Below the pieces are notes generated by a model, which saw only the letters and a program-made list of their open reading frames with translations, searched no databases and was not told where the DNA came from. Below, piece by piece: positions 17,255-25,633 of a stretch of 47,394 nt of DNA (position 1 is the first letter of the stretch; every line of letters starts with the position of its first letter). Both the position numbers and the translations under genes were made by a program. Location: contig JABMPH010000509.1 of NCBI GenBank assembly GCA_013203805.1, positions 1 through 47,394 on the forward strand, in the 5' to 3' direction. The DNA is from Bacteroidota bacterium. GTDB taxonomy: Bacteria > Bacteroidota > Bacteroidia > Bacteroidales > F082.

Positions 17255-18415
17255 TTATTTCTCTGTTAGCCGTTTTTCCCAAAAATCAGGAGGAGTTATA
17301 GATCCTCCCCCTATACGACAATCAAAGCAGAATTCCATGGTAGCTCCAGCCAGATCTTTATCTGGAATCAGCGTTAGATAGATTGGCCAAGACTCAGGAG
17401 GTTCAAAGCGTATAACACCCATTATTTCAAGGTCGGGTTCACATTCCTCATAATAAAAAGGCACGATAGATGGTCGGTTAACAAATATTCGCTTTTTTGT
17501 AACACTGGCAACGGTAAAATATCCTAAAACAAACTCCTCAAAATTTAAGATATTGTGGACATTACCAACTATCTGGTTAGGCTGCTGAGAATAAAGGTTG
17601 CCCTGATCAATATTTTGCTGTTGTAGAGCATCCCAAAATCCAAAGGCCTCTTTAGTAATTGATAATTGGTTAACTAGCAAACTATATCTTATACTTAACA
17701 TTTTATTTTTTGTGGAGGTGAAGTTTAAAGGAAACCCATTAATTATTGGAGGTTTAAGATATAAGGTAGAATATGTAAAAAAATTAGTGATTTGTTGTGT
17801 ACGCCAACATCTTCGCAAAGAATCTGGATCTGGATAGGGAATTAATTCACCTTCCCATGTAAAATGAATATTAAAAGTTGTTTTATACTCATAAGTTTGT
17901 GATAAGCGCCACAAATAATACCTTGTAGAATCTGAATCGCTATGATTGTCCAAATAAAACTGATAACCATATTTATCTTTCTTATTCTCGACATATTGCT
18001 TTGTTTCTAATATTGCATATACTGAATCAATAGGTGATGGGGGCATCATTAAACAACTATTTGATTCATATTTCTTTCCTGAGACTAACTGAATATATAG
18101 ACGATACGAACTCCCAACTTTTCCACAGTATGTGCTATCCATTATCTGATAAACCCCGGCCCTTGTCTCACTCAGTAATATAGTTGTAGCATTATCTTCT
18201 GTTATATATACTTCGGCATCCATAACTGGTAACAGTTCATCGCTGTTAATTGAGTTTGAAAATGATAATTTAACAATTACAGGATCGTCTCCATCCGTTA
18301 AGGTTCCATCAACAACAAGAAGATTTTCATAACTATCAATATTTGGCCAATACCTGTCTACACAAGATGATAGGCTTATGACTACTAAAAATATTGATGT
18401 GATATTCTTCATCAT
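17255..18415 (-). CDS. DUF4249 lipoprotein, copy 2
   Basis: 386 residues, lipoprotein signal ending SLSSC (Cys18), then VDRYWPNIDSYENLLVVDG. It carries the same beta-rich DUF4249 body, FTWEGELIPYPDPDS, a TKKRIFVNRP segment and the terminal CFDCRIGGG plus PPDFW. In place of the ETREVPNRYLPQ stretch of copies 1 and 3 it has a charged ETKQYVENKKDKYGY segment, so the variable region lies just before QFYLDNH. It starts 18 nt after the MG2-like gene's stop, implying cotranscription and perhaps translational coupling. Divergence among the four copies suggests different ligands for a shared partner; that is inference. Confidence 0.88.
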   Translation of the reverse strand: MMKNITSIFLVVISLSSCVDRYWPNIDSYENLLVVDGTLTDGDDPVIVKLSFSNSINSDELLPVMDAEVYITEDNATTILLSETRAGVYQIMDSTYCGKVGSSYRLYIQLVSGKKYESNSCLMMPPSPIDSVYAILETKQYVENKKDKYGYQFYLDNHSDSDSTRYYLWRLSQTYEYKTTFNIHFTWEGELIPYPDPDSLRRCWRTQQITNFFTYSTLYLKPPIINGFPLNFTSTKNKMLSIRYSLLVNQLSITKEAFGFWDALQQQNIDQGNLYSQQPNQIVGNVHNILNFEEFVLGYFTVASVTKKRIFVNRPSIVPFYYEECEPDLEIMGVIRFEPPESWPIYLTLIPDKDLAGATMEFCFDCRIGGGSITPPDFWEKRLTEK

Positions 18416-18433
18416 CCTAACAACAAACTAATA

Positions 18434-20695
18434 TTACTTTACAATTAGTTTTTTATTGACAAGTATTTTATTGTTATTCAGGCTTATAATTTTAAGATCA
18501 TAATCACCAATACTGGATGGGGCTACAAGTGGAATTTTTGCTTTTGTGCTCTTGGCTACAAATGTTTTCCAGTAGATTGTATTCGCAAAATCAGGTTTAC
18601 CTGAATTATTAACTTCCGATGAAAATGGTATAAATTCAACGTTATTCTCCAAACCCCGGTACTCTACAAATACACCATTATCTGAAAGTGGTAATCCTGC
18701 AAAATTCCCAGTATTTGTTGTTATGGATATAATACCATTAAACTGCTCATTGCCGTACATATACTTATGAGGAGCAACCTCAATAAGTTCAATTTCGGTA
18801 GGTTGAAGTTCCATTAATTCATCAATATTATAATAAGGCACCTGATCAACAAATAATAACGGGTTGTCGTATTTAATAAATAATTGATCATCCAATACTA
18901 TTAGGCTGTAGTGCCCATCTTTTTTTCTTGCTCTTACAGATGGTACAATTTCATTTATTACTTCCGGTACAGATGATAACTGAACATAGTCTGTAAGCAG
19001 TATACTATGTAAATTATCTCCAAAAATCAACCTGCTTTTTTTAATATTTTCTTGGATTTGAAGTCTTTCAACACCATATAATATATTGATTTGGTGATTT
19101 ATATACATCTGAGTTATTAGCTCTTTTTGGGAGGTGTCAGGTAGAAAAGGAGTTGAGACCCAAATAGGCAACTCCTTACAGAATCCATTGTCAATAAGTA
19201 TTTCGACATCGCTTGTTCCGTTAATTAAATCTGTTCCAAGATAGATATCGTAAAGCCCTGTTATATCATTTAGTGGAACGACAAATCTGCCATTATTTAA
19301 GGTACGGGCAGTATGAAATTGTGGCTTATTACCCAGAAAAGAGCAAAAAACTAATTCATTCGAAATTGATTCACCACTTGTTGAGTTTATTACTTGACCC
19401 TGCAAGGTTAATCCAACTAATTCAGGAACCACAAACTCTTTGTTGACTATAGAGTTCTTCATTCTATTGAAAATGTTGTTTCCGTTAAGAGCTAATACTA
19501 TTTCTAGCTGATGAATAATATTTTCATCCAGATAATATGAATCAAAATAACTTTCAAAATATTGTGGATTGTTTAAAAGATAATCAGGTAGTAAATTTGG
19601 AGATTGAGATATTGTGCCACTTAGTGCAACTGAAACACCGATTGGGTAATCACTACTTTCAATATCTGATAGATCAATACTAAAATCACCTCCAGATTCT
19701 ATTGTATTTACAGCAGAATTTGCATGTTTGCTTACTTGATTTAATACTATGCTGTGTATCGAACTATGAATGATATTTTCTTCACTATCAGTTATGGCAA
19801 GTAAAAACAAATCTGAATCCAACATTGATATTGGAATATTTACCCTTGCAGTATCTCCTATCATATTTACTCTGCTTCTAAATAACTCATTTCCCGAAAC
19901 ATTTAACACTGAAAAGTGTAATTCCTGCTCAATGAGATTGTTACCCGAGATGGTAAAAACAATTTCATCCGCTATTCGTTCTTTTGTTAGCTTTCCAATC
20001 TGTATTTTAGGAGAAATAATTTTGCTGCTAATGGTATCGCCTGAATTAAGCTTTATGAGTAATTGCAGTTCGTCATTTGATTGTATTTCATAGTCAAAAC
20101 TGCCAATACCATTTTTGAAATAGTCAACATGATAATTTGTAAATAAACCATTAACAATCAATTCTACACTATCTACTTCTTTAATAATTGGCCCTTTCAA
20201 TCTAAAAGCCGTATTTCCATTTGGCATTACATTAATTGAAATTTGCTCATCTTCACCAGGCATTGCACTTGCAGATAAAGGATGAGTTGGGTTTACCACT
20301 GATAATATTTCAGTTGCCATTTGATAAACAGGAAAATTCTCTTGATATCGTGTATATGCTCGTAGTAAGTAATAACCGGTAGCAGATTGTTCAGGTATTA
20401 ATATTTTTCCTTCGGCCAATCCATTATAAATACTAACTTTTTGAGAAGCAACAACTTTTAAGTCATTGTCAAATAATTCAATATAGAGTACTTTGCTTAA
20501 ATCAGTAGGGTTATCATCTGCCAATGAATAAGATACAGTATACCAAATTGGCTCACCCGACACATAGAATTCTCTATCGGTAACTAGTTGAACTTGTTCT
20601 ACATTTTTGAATTTCGTTATTTGCGATTTTAAATTTACCGGTAAAATCGAAAGAAAGACAAAAGCTAACAGTAGATATTTATATTTTGATGACAT
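18434..20695 (-). CDS. Large periplasmic/surface protein with MG2-like N-terminus and barrel-less plug-like end
   Basis: 753 residues with a signal peptide (1-25). The N-terminal part (about 30-140), VQLVTDREFYVSGEPIWYTV then GYYLLRAYTRYQEN, resembles the MG2 (macroglobulin) domain of bacterial alpha-2-macroglobulin-like proteins. A carboxypeptidase-regulatory-like strand region follows near 410-480 (LTLQGQVINSTSGESIS). Near residues 613-662, LLFVDQVPYYNIDELMEL, EIELIEVAPHKYMYG and NGIISITTNTG read like the end of a TonB receptor plug domain, but only about 90 residues follow, so there is no barrel. No thioester motif is seen. It lies between DUF4249 copies 1 and 2, with gaps of 10 and 18 nt, so it belongs to this transport locus. 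Function unknown. Confidence 0.75.
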   Translation of the reverse strand: MSSKYKYLLLAFVFLSILPVNLKSQITKFKNVEQVQLVTDREFYVSGEPIWYTVSYSLADDNPTDLSKVLYIELFDNDLKVVASQKVSIYNGLAEGKILIPEQSATGYYLLRAYTRYQENFPVYQMATEILSVVNPTHPLSASAMPGEDEQISINVMPNGNTAFRLKGPIIKEVDSVELIVNGLFTNYHVDYFKNGIGSFDYEIQSNDELQLLIKLNSGDTISSKIISPKIQIGKLTKERIADEIVFTISGNNLIEQELHFSVLNVSGNELFRSRVNMIGDTARVNIPISMLDSDLFLLAITDSEENIIHSSIHSIVLNQVSKHANSAVNTIESGGDFSIDLSDIESSDYPIGVSVALSGTISQSPNLLPDYLLNNPQYFESYFDSYYLDENIIHQLEIVLALNGNNIFNRMKNSIVNKEFVVPELVGLTLQGQVINSTSGESISNELVFCSFLGNKPQFHTARTLNNGRFVVPLNDITGLYDIYLGTDLINGTSDVEILIDNGFCKELPIWVSTPFLPDTSQKELITQMYINHQINILYGVERLQIQENIKKSRLIFGDNLHSILLTDYVQLSSVPEVINEIVPSVRARKKDGHYSLIVLDDQLFIKYDNPLLFVDQVPYYNIDELMELQPTEIELIEVAPHKYMYGNEQFNGIISITTNTGNFAGLPLSDNGVFVEYRGLENNVEFIPFSSEVNNSGKPDFANTIYWKTFVAKSTKAKIPLVAPSSIGDYDLKIISLNNNKILVNKKLIVK

Positions 20696-20705
20696 AGTTA
20701 AGTTA

Positions 20706-21848
20706 TTAATTTTCCCAAAAATCTGGTGGCCTTAATGAGCCCCCCTCAAGTTGGCAATCAAAGCATTCATATAAAGTTGCCATACCAAGTGCTCCGCTAT
20801 TTGACATTGTAAGATATATTGGCCAATACTCTGGTGGTTCAAACTGAATCCATCCCATCGAACCATAATCAGGTTCACAAATCATATAGTAAAATGGCAA
20901 AGCAGGACGATTGACATAAATCCGTTTTTTTGTTACACCAGCTACTGTAAAGTACCCAAGTACTGTTTCTTCTGCGTTTTCAATATTTTTAATATTGCCC
21001 CTTAACTGAAAAGGTTGTCTTGAATGTAAGTTCTCCATATCAACATTTTGCTGACGCATGGCATCCCAAAAATCAAACGCCTCTTTTGATATTGATAATT
21101 GACTTACTAACAAACTATAACGAATACTCAACTCTTTTGTGTCGGTTGAACAAAAGTTTAAAGGAAACCTATCTATAAGTGGGCTGGCAAGGTTTTTTGT
21201 AGTAAAAGTAAATATTTCCTGCACTTGAGAATCATGCCAGCAAGTCCTCATGGAGTCGGGTACCGGGAAAGGTTTAAACTCGCCTTCCCATGTATAATCG
21301 ATATCAAAAGAAGACTGATATTTATATGTTTGATTTAATCTCCACATATAGTAGCAAGTGTCTGAATTATCACTGTGATTGTCCAAGTAAAATTGAACTA
21401 TTTGTTGTGGCAGATATCGGTTAGGTACCTCACGAGTTTCCTGGACACCATAAACCGAATCAATTGGTGAAGGAGCATTTAACCAACAGATTTCAGATTC
21501 ATATTTATTACCATTTGGTAACTCAACAAAAAGTTGATATGAATTTCCAATCTGCCCTTGAAATGATTGGTCTTCTGAGAGATATACACCTGGTTCAGTT
21601 TCAGTAAAAGTGAGAGTTAATTGGTTATTATCAACTACATATACGATACCGTCCGATATGGGAATAAATACGCCTTCGTTAATTGAACTGGAGTATGATA
21701 AATTTACCGTAGCAGGATCATTTGAATTTGAAAGAAATCCATCAACAACTAACACATGATTATATCTGTCAACCTGTGGCCAGTACTTCTCTACACAAGA
21801 TGTAATTGACAATAAGAACAAGATCGATATTACGGCTCTAATCGTCAT
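20706..21848 (-). CDS. DUF4249 lipoprotein, copy 1 (overlaps the receptor gene)
   Basis: 380 residues from ATG 21848. The frame continues to 21917, but the longer form would overlap the receptor gene by 80 nt and bury the lipoprotein signal. With the chosen start, MTIRAVISILFLLSITSC is a clean signal and the overlap with the receptor stop is 11 nt, typical of translational coupling. The body has VEKYWPQVDRYNHVLVVDG, ETREVPNRYLPQ, YTWEGEFKPFPVPDS, TKKRIYVNRP and the terminal CFDCQLEGG with PPDFW. It is the first DUF4249 copy after the receptor and therefore the best candidate for its direct partner lipoprotein. Confidence 0.9.
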   Translation of the reverse strand: MTIRAVISILFLLSITSCVEKYWPQVDRYNHVLVVDGFLSNSNDPATVNLSYSSSINEGVFIPISDGIVYVVDNNQLTLTFTETEPGVYLSEDQSFQGQIGNSYQLFVELPNGNKYESEICWLNAPSPIDSVYGVQETREVPNRYLPQQIVQFYLDNHSDNSDTCYYMWRLNQTYKYQSSFDIDYTWEGEFKPFPVPDSMRTCWHDSQVQEIFTFTTKNLASPLIDRFPLNFCSTDTKELSIRYSLLVSQLSISKEAFDFWDAMRQQNVDMENLHSRQPFQLRGNIKNIENAEETVLGYFTVAGVTKKRIYVNRPALPFYYMICEPDYGSMGWIQFEPPEYWPIYLTMSNSGALGMATLYECFDCQLEGGSLRPPDFWEN

Positions 21849-24627
21849 AATTACCAAGTTTAAAATCGTAAGTAATGGAAAAAATTTGCGTGCCAAAAAT
21901 TGACATTTTATAACCATTAACTACACCATTCTCCGATTTGAAGTATACAGAATATGCATTTTTTCTGCCGGTTAGATTATAAACTGAGAAGATAAATACA
22001 CCATGAGCTAATTTCTTCGAAACTAAGTTTCCTTCAAGTTTAACAGCCAGGTCTATTCTAAAATAATCAGGTATTCGATATTCGTTACGTTTACTATAAT
22101 GAAGAACTTTTTCACCATCCAGATAATAAATAGCTGCCGGATAAGTTATAGGCCTGCCTCTAGAGTAAATAATATTGCCCGAAAATATTAATCGACGTGA
22201 TGCTTTAAAGTTAGCTACCAAATTAAATGTATGTGGATGATCGAAATTTGAGGGATAGCGTTGTCCGAAATTAATGTTCTCCCCGGTTACATTGTTGTTA
22301 ACAATAACTGATGAATGCGCATAGCTATAATTAACCCAACCATTTAATCTTCCAAAGGGCTTTTTAACCATAAACTCAAGTCCATATGCATCAAGATCCC
22401 CCTGAAGTACATCCCACTCAACAACTTTACTTGTCACCAAATCGGCTCCATCCTTATATTCTACCAAATTATATGCTTTCTTATAATATCCTTCGACAGA
22501 GCCCTCGAAATTTTTACCAAAATTTACATAGTATCCCAACGAAAACTGATCGCCAACCATGGGTTTAATATGATAATCGGCCAATTTCCATTTATCAGAA
22601 GGTGATAAAGCAATTGTATTTGTTAACATGAAGATATATTGATGAAGACGATTATATGCCGCCTTTATCGACATATTTGGGTTTAATAAGAAATTTACAG
22701 AAAACCTATAATCCAGACCTCCATATGTTTTAATGGGCTGATTATCGCTAAAATGCAGAGTATCAGTAATTGTTGTGGGCGACATTGGTGCATTTGGCAA
22801 ATAATTGTATACTGATTGAGGCCCCAGATAAGTATATAAGTTATACCTCAGGCCACCCAATAAAGTTATTAATGGAGATATTTTCCATTCATCACTAATG
22901 AAAATAGCTGATTCAAGAGCCTTTTCACTACCAAAATTGATGGGCACAACGCCCGATTGATCATTCAGCGGTAAATGTGAGCCCCTGTCAAGCATATAAA
23001 GTATCCCGGAAACACCTGTATTAATAGTATGCTTTTCGAAGGGTTGCAAATTCAAATCAACATTAAACTGATTATGCCTTAGCCTATAGTTTTGTTTGTA
23101 AGCTGCAAATGATAATTCCGAATTCTCCTCTTCAAACTCATAATCAGAATATACAAAGGATATATTAAGGTCGTGTTTATTCTTAAATCCATGAAGCCAA
23201 CTTACCGAGGCTCCCTGATTTTTAAATTGATACGCGGTACTATTGGCCAGCTTTATTCTGTCTTCGCTATAATACCCAAAAAGTTTAATCTTATTACTCT
23301 CGTTAAGATTGACGTCGAAACCCAGTACAGCATCCCCGAAATATGCTTTTGAGTCGCGTATCTCAGGATCCTTTACCATTTTAAGTACCCAATCAGAATA
23401 TGTGGATCGTATTCCGGCAATGTAGCTAATCTTATTTTTTACTATTGGTCCTTCGGCCATAAGTCGTGCCGTAATCGGACTTATTCCACCCCGGGCAGAG
23501 AATTTTTCCATACTACCCGTCTTAGTACTTATATCGAAAATAGAACTTAGGCGGCCACCAAATTTCGCAGGTATACTTCCTTTGTAAAGAGTAAAATTAT
23601 CGATAATATCAGGGTTAAAAGCCGAAAAGAAACCAAATAGATGAGAAGTATTATAAACAGGAGCATTCTCAACATAAAACAAGTTTTGGTCGGCTGGGCT
23701 ACCACGAACATTAAAACCTGATGCTCCTTCGCCAACGCTGGTTACTCCGGGCAGGAGAAGTGCAATCTTTATTACATCCTTTTCGCCCAATATCACAGGA
23801 ATTTCATTTATTGTTTTGGCAGACAGTTTATCAAAACCCATTTGAGTACTGCGAACATTATGCTCCTGTGCTGATCTAATCTCAACTTCTTGTAAGACAT
23901 ACAAGTTTTGATCGAGGGTTAGATTTAGTTCACCTGACGACTGTATATCAATTTTAACATTCCGCTCAATACTTTCAAGACTATTAAATACAAGAGTGTA
24001 TTTGCCAGGTACCAAATTTAACTGATAGTAACCATTTTCATCAGTGGCTGTACCTGTTTCAAGTTCATCAACATAAATAGTACCACCTATAATCGGTCCA
24101 CTATTACCGCTACCGAAAACATAACCTGACAGTATACTCTTTCGCTTTTGCGGATTTAGCTTTCTACTTCCAACTATTATGGTTTTTGCTACATAAACTG
24201 AACTTGTAACTAAGTTTCCATCGCGAGCCTTCTGATCACGACTCTGCTGATTTAGATCAGAGATTTTTAATTGTTCGGTAAAAAAGCCAATGGGGAGTTG
24301 TGTTTTTAAGGATACCCCTTTTGTAATGAAAAAGGAATTATTATTATCGGACGCAACATTATAACCAATATCGTCAAGACTCTGTTTGAGCACATCTTCA
24401 ATGGTTAATGAATCTGACTCAACTTTGACTCTAAACTCGGGAATTGTATCTGTTTGAATATAATATTTAGCATAAAAGTTTTTTTCAGTCTCATTTTTAA
24501 AATCTAACCAAGTATAGTTATTAAGCTTTACCGGCACGAAATTATTTTTATCCTGACCTAGCAAATTAATAGAAATTAGCTGACCTAATATAAGAATGAA
24601 GTATATGATGAATTTATTATTTTTCAT
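21838..24627 (-). CDS. TonB-dependent receptor with STN-like and carboxypeptidase-regulatory domains
   Basis: 929 residues: signal peptide (1-25, ending LLGQ), STN-like short domain (about 55-105, with ESDSLTIEDVLKQSLDDIGY), linker, carboxypeptidase-regulatory domain (about 165-248, SGYVFGSGNSGPIIGGTIYV), plug (about 275-370, with GFNVRGSPADQNLFYVENAP and IDNFTLYKGSIPAKFGGRLS) and a barrel. It is not SusC-like in length or linker, and its neighbours are DUF4249 proteins rather than SusD. STN domains often signal to an anti-sigma factor, but no sigma/anti-sigma pair is in the window. The start overlaps the stop of the preceding gene by 4 nt (ATGA type). The imported ligand is unknown. Confidence 0.92.
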   Translation of the reverse strand: MKNNKFIIYFILILGQLISINLLGQDKNNFVPVKLNNYTWLDFKNETEKNFYAKYYIQTDTIPEFRVKVESDSLTIEDVLKQSLDDIGYNVASDNNNSFFITKGVSLKTQLPIGFFTEQLKISDLNQQSRDQKARDGNLVTSSVYVAKTIIVGSRKLNPQKRKSILSGYVFGSGNSGPIIGGTIYVDELETGTATDENGYYQLNLVPGKYTLVFNSLESIERNVKIDIQSSGELNLTLDQNLYVLQEVEIRSAQEHNVRSTQMGFDKLSAKTINEIPVILGEKDVIKIALLLPGVTSVGEGASGFNVRGSPADQNLFYVENAPVYNTSHLFGFFSAFNPDIIDNFTLYKGSIPAKFGGRLSSIFDISTKTGSMEKFSARGGISPITARLMAEGPIVKNKISYIAGIRSTYSDWVLKMVKDPEIRDSKAYFGDAVLGFDVNLNESNKIKLFGYYSEDRIKLANSTAYQFKNQGASVSWLHGFKNKHDLNISFVYSDYEFEEENSELSFAAYKQNYRLRHNQFNVDLNLQPFEKHTINTGVSGILYMLDRGSHLPLNDQSGVVPINFGSEKALESAIFISDEWKISPLITLLGGLRYNLYTYLGPQSVYNYLPNAPMSPTTITDTLHFSDNQPIKTYGGLDYRFSVNFLLNPNMSIKAAYNRLHQYIFMLTNTIALSPSDKWKLADYHIKPMVGDQFSLGYYVNFGKNFEGSVEGYYKKAYNLVEYKDGADLVTSKVVEWDVLQGDLDAYGLEFMVKKPFGRLNGWVNYSYAHSSVIVNNNVTGENINFGQRYPSNFDHPHTFNLVANFKASRRLIFSGNIIYSRGRPITYPAAIYYLDGEKVLHYSKRNEYRIPDYFRIDLAVKLEGNLVSKKLAHGVFIFSVYNLTGRKNAYSVYFKSENGVVNGYKMSIFGTQIFSITYDFKLGNYDD

Positions 24628-25370
24628 TGCCTTTTGTTATGCCTTTCATTAATAAACTCCATAAGGAGTGATAATTGAGTTGCTGATGCTTTTGCAAATT
24701 TGATTTTGTTCTTACGTAGAAATGTGGATACATCTTTACGCATACTAGGGAAAAGGTTTAAAAACGTTTTTTTTGAATTTATTTGAATCAACGATCCTTC
24801 ATACAAAACAAATATTGATCGCTTGGTGCTACCATATTTTCCAAAAGGGTTTATATTATTATACCTATTAATAAAATCTTTGCTATACCCAATATACATA
24901 CTATAATATCCATTATTAATGGAGTGCAAATACGAGTAATTACTTTGTAAGCCAATTTTATCAGGATTAACAAATAGTTGTTTTGAGAACATAAATGAAT
25001 CAATTAGCACATCACTTAATGAGATAATTCGTCTTGCATCATTTGAAGTAGTAATTAGCAACAATAATTTTTGAGTACTTACATCATAATTGAGAATTGA
25101 ATTCTTAAACTCCGTTTCACCAGTATAAACGCTGCCATCTATAAACTCTGCGTCAAATAAAAAGGGAGAACCGTTTGCTTCACTTTTTGGCTGAAAATAA
25201 AGTGGCCCGTTGACGAGTAAATCACTTGACCCATATATTTTCTTAGTTGAATCGATTATATATTGAAGAGAAGATTCATGTGAGTTCTGTGAATTCATGA
25301 GTAATGGACATAGTAATATGCTAAGGAATAAAAGATTATAAATTGGATTATGGAAACTATTAACTTTCAT
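24624..25370 (-). CDS. Secreted protein at the head of the DUF4249/receptor operon
   Basis: 248 residues from ATG 25370; two codons upstream there is a TTG that extends the frame to 25376, but ATG is preferred. It has a signal peptide (to about residue 28, ending LLMNSQ) and a predicted beta-rich body (LLVNGPLYFQPKSEANGSPF, FIDGSVYTGETEF, QKLLLLITTS). A basic C-terminus (FLRKNKIKFAKASATQLSLL) follows. I do not recognise a named family. It overlaps the receptor gene by 4 nt and is the first gene of the 11-kb minus-strand series, so it is part of the transport system. The role is unknown; an accessory periplasmic protein is plausible. Confidence 0.7.
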   Translation of the reverse strand: MKVNSFHNPIYNLLFLSILLCPLLMNSQNSHESSLQYIIDSTKKIYGSSDLLVNGPLYFQPKSEANGSPFLFDAEFIDGSVYTGETEFKNSILNYDVSTQKLLLLITTSNDARRIISLSDVLIDSFMFSKQLFVNPDKIGLQSNYSYLHSINNGYYSMYIGYSKDFINRYNNINPFGKYGSTKRSIFVLYEGSLIQINSKKTFLNLFPSMRKDVSTFLRKNKIKFAKASATQLSLLMEFINERHNKRQ

Positions 25371-25443
25371 TTGCAAGTGTTAAGGGGTTTTACTTCTTAA
25401 TGTTATTTTTCAATATATATATATCGCTATTTTATTTAATCAT

Positions 25444-25451
25444 CAAATTTA
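25444..25451 (-). promoter_or_regulatory. Putative -7 element of the DUF4249/receptor operon
   Basis: The minus-strand octamer is TAAATTTG, matching TAnnTTTG, 73 nt upstream of the ATG at 25370. The 263-bp region up to the divergent kinase gene holds no other gene. Confidence 0.45.
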
Positions 25452-25633
25452 GTAACTAATTTCTTAAATCGTTGATATTTACTTAAAAAGATTGTTTAAA
25501 TGCTAGACCCTTACATTCTATCTAAAGTTACTTTTACAGCTCATCGATTTGATATTAATATATTTACTACCTTGTCAGGAATTTGACTATTGCACGACTA
25601 ATGAAATAATCACCACATACTTATATTCTATTC

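Noticed and set aside
21849-21917. Longer start of DUF4249 copy 1
   Set aside because: It would bury the lipoprotein signal that the other three copies have at their N-terminus; ATG 21848 gives an 11-nt overlap with the receptor gene.
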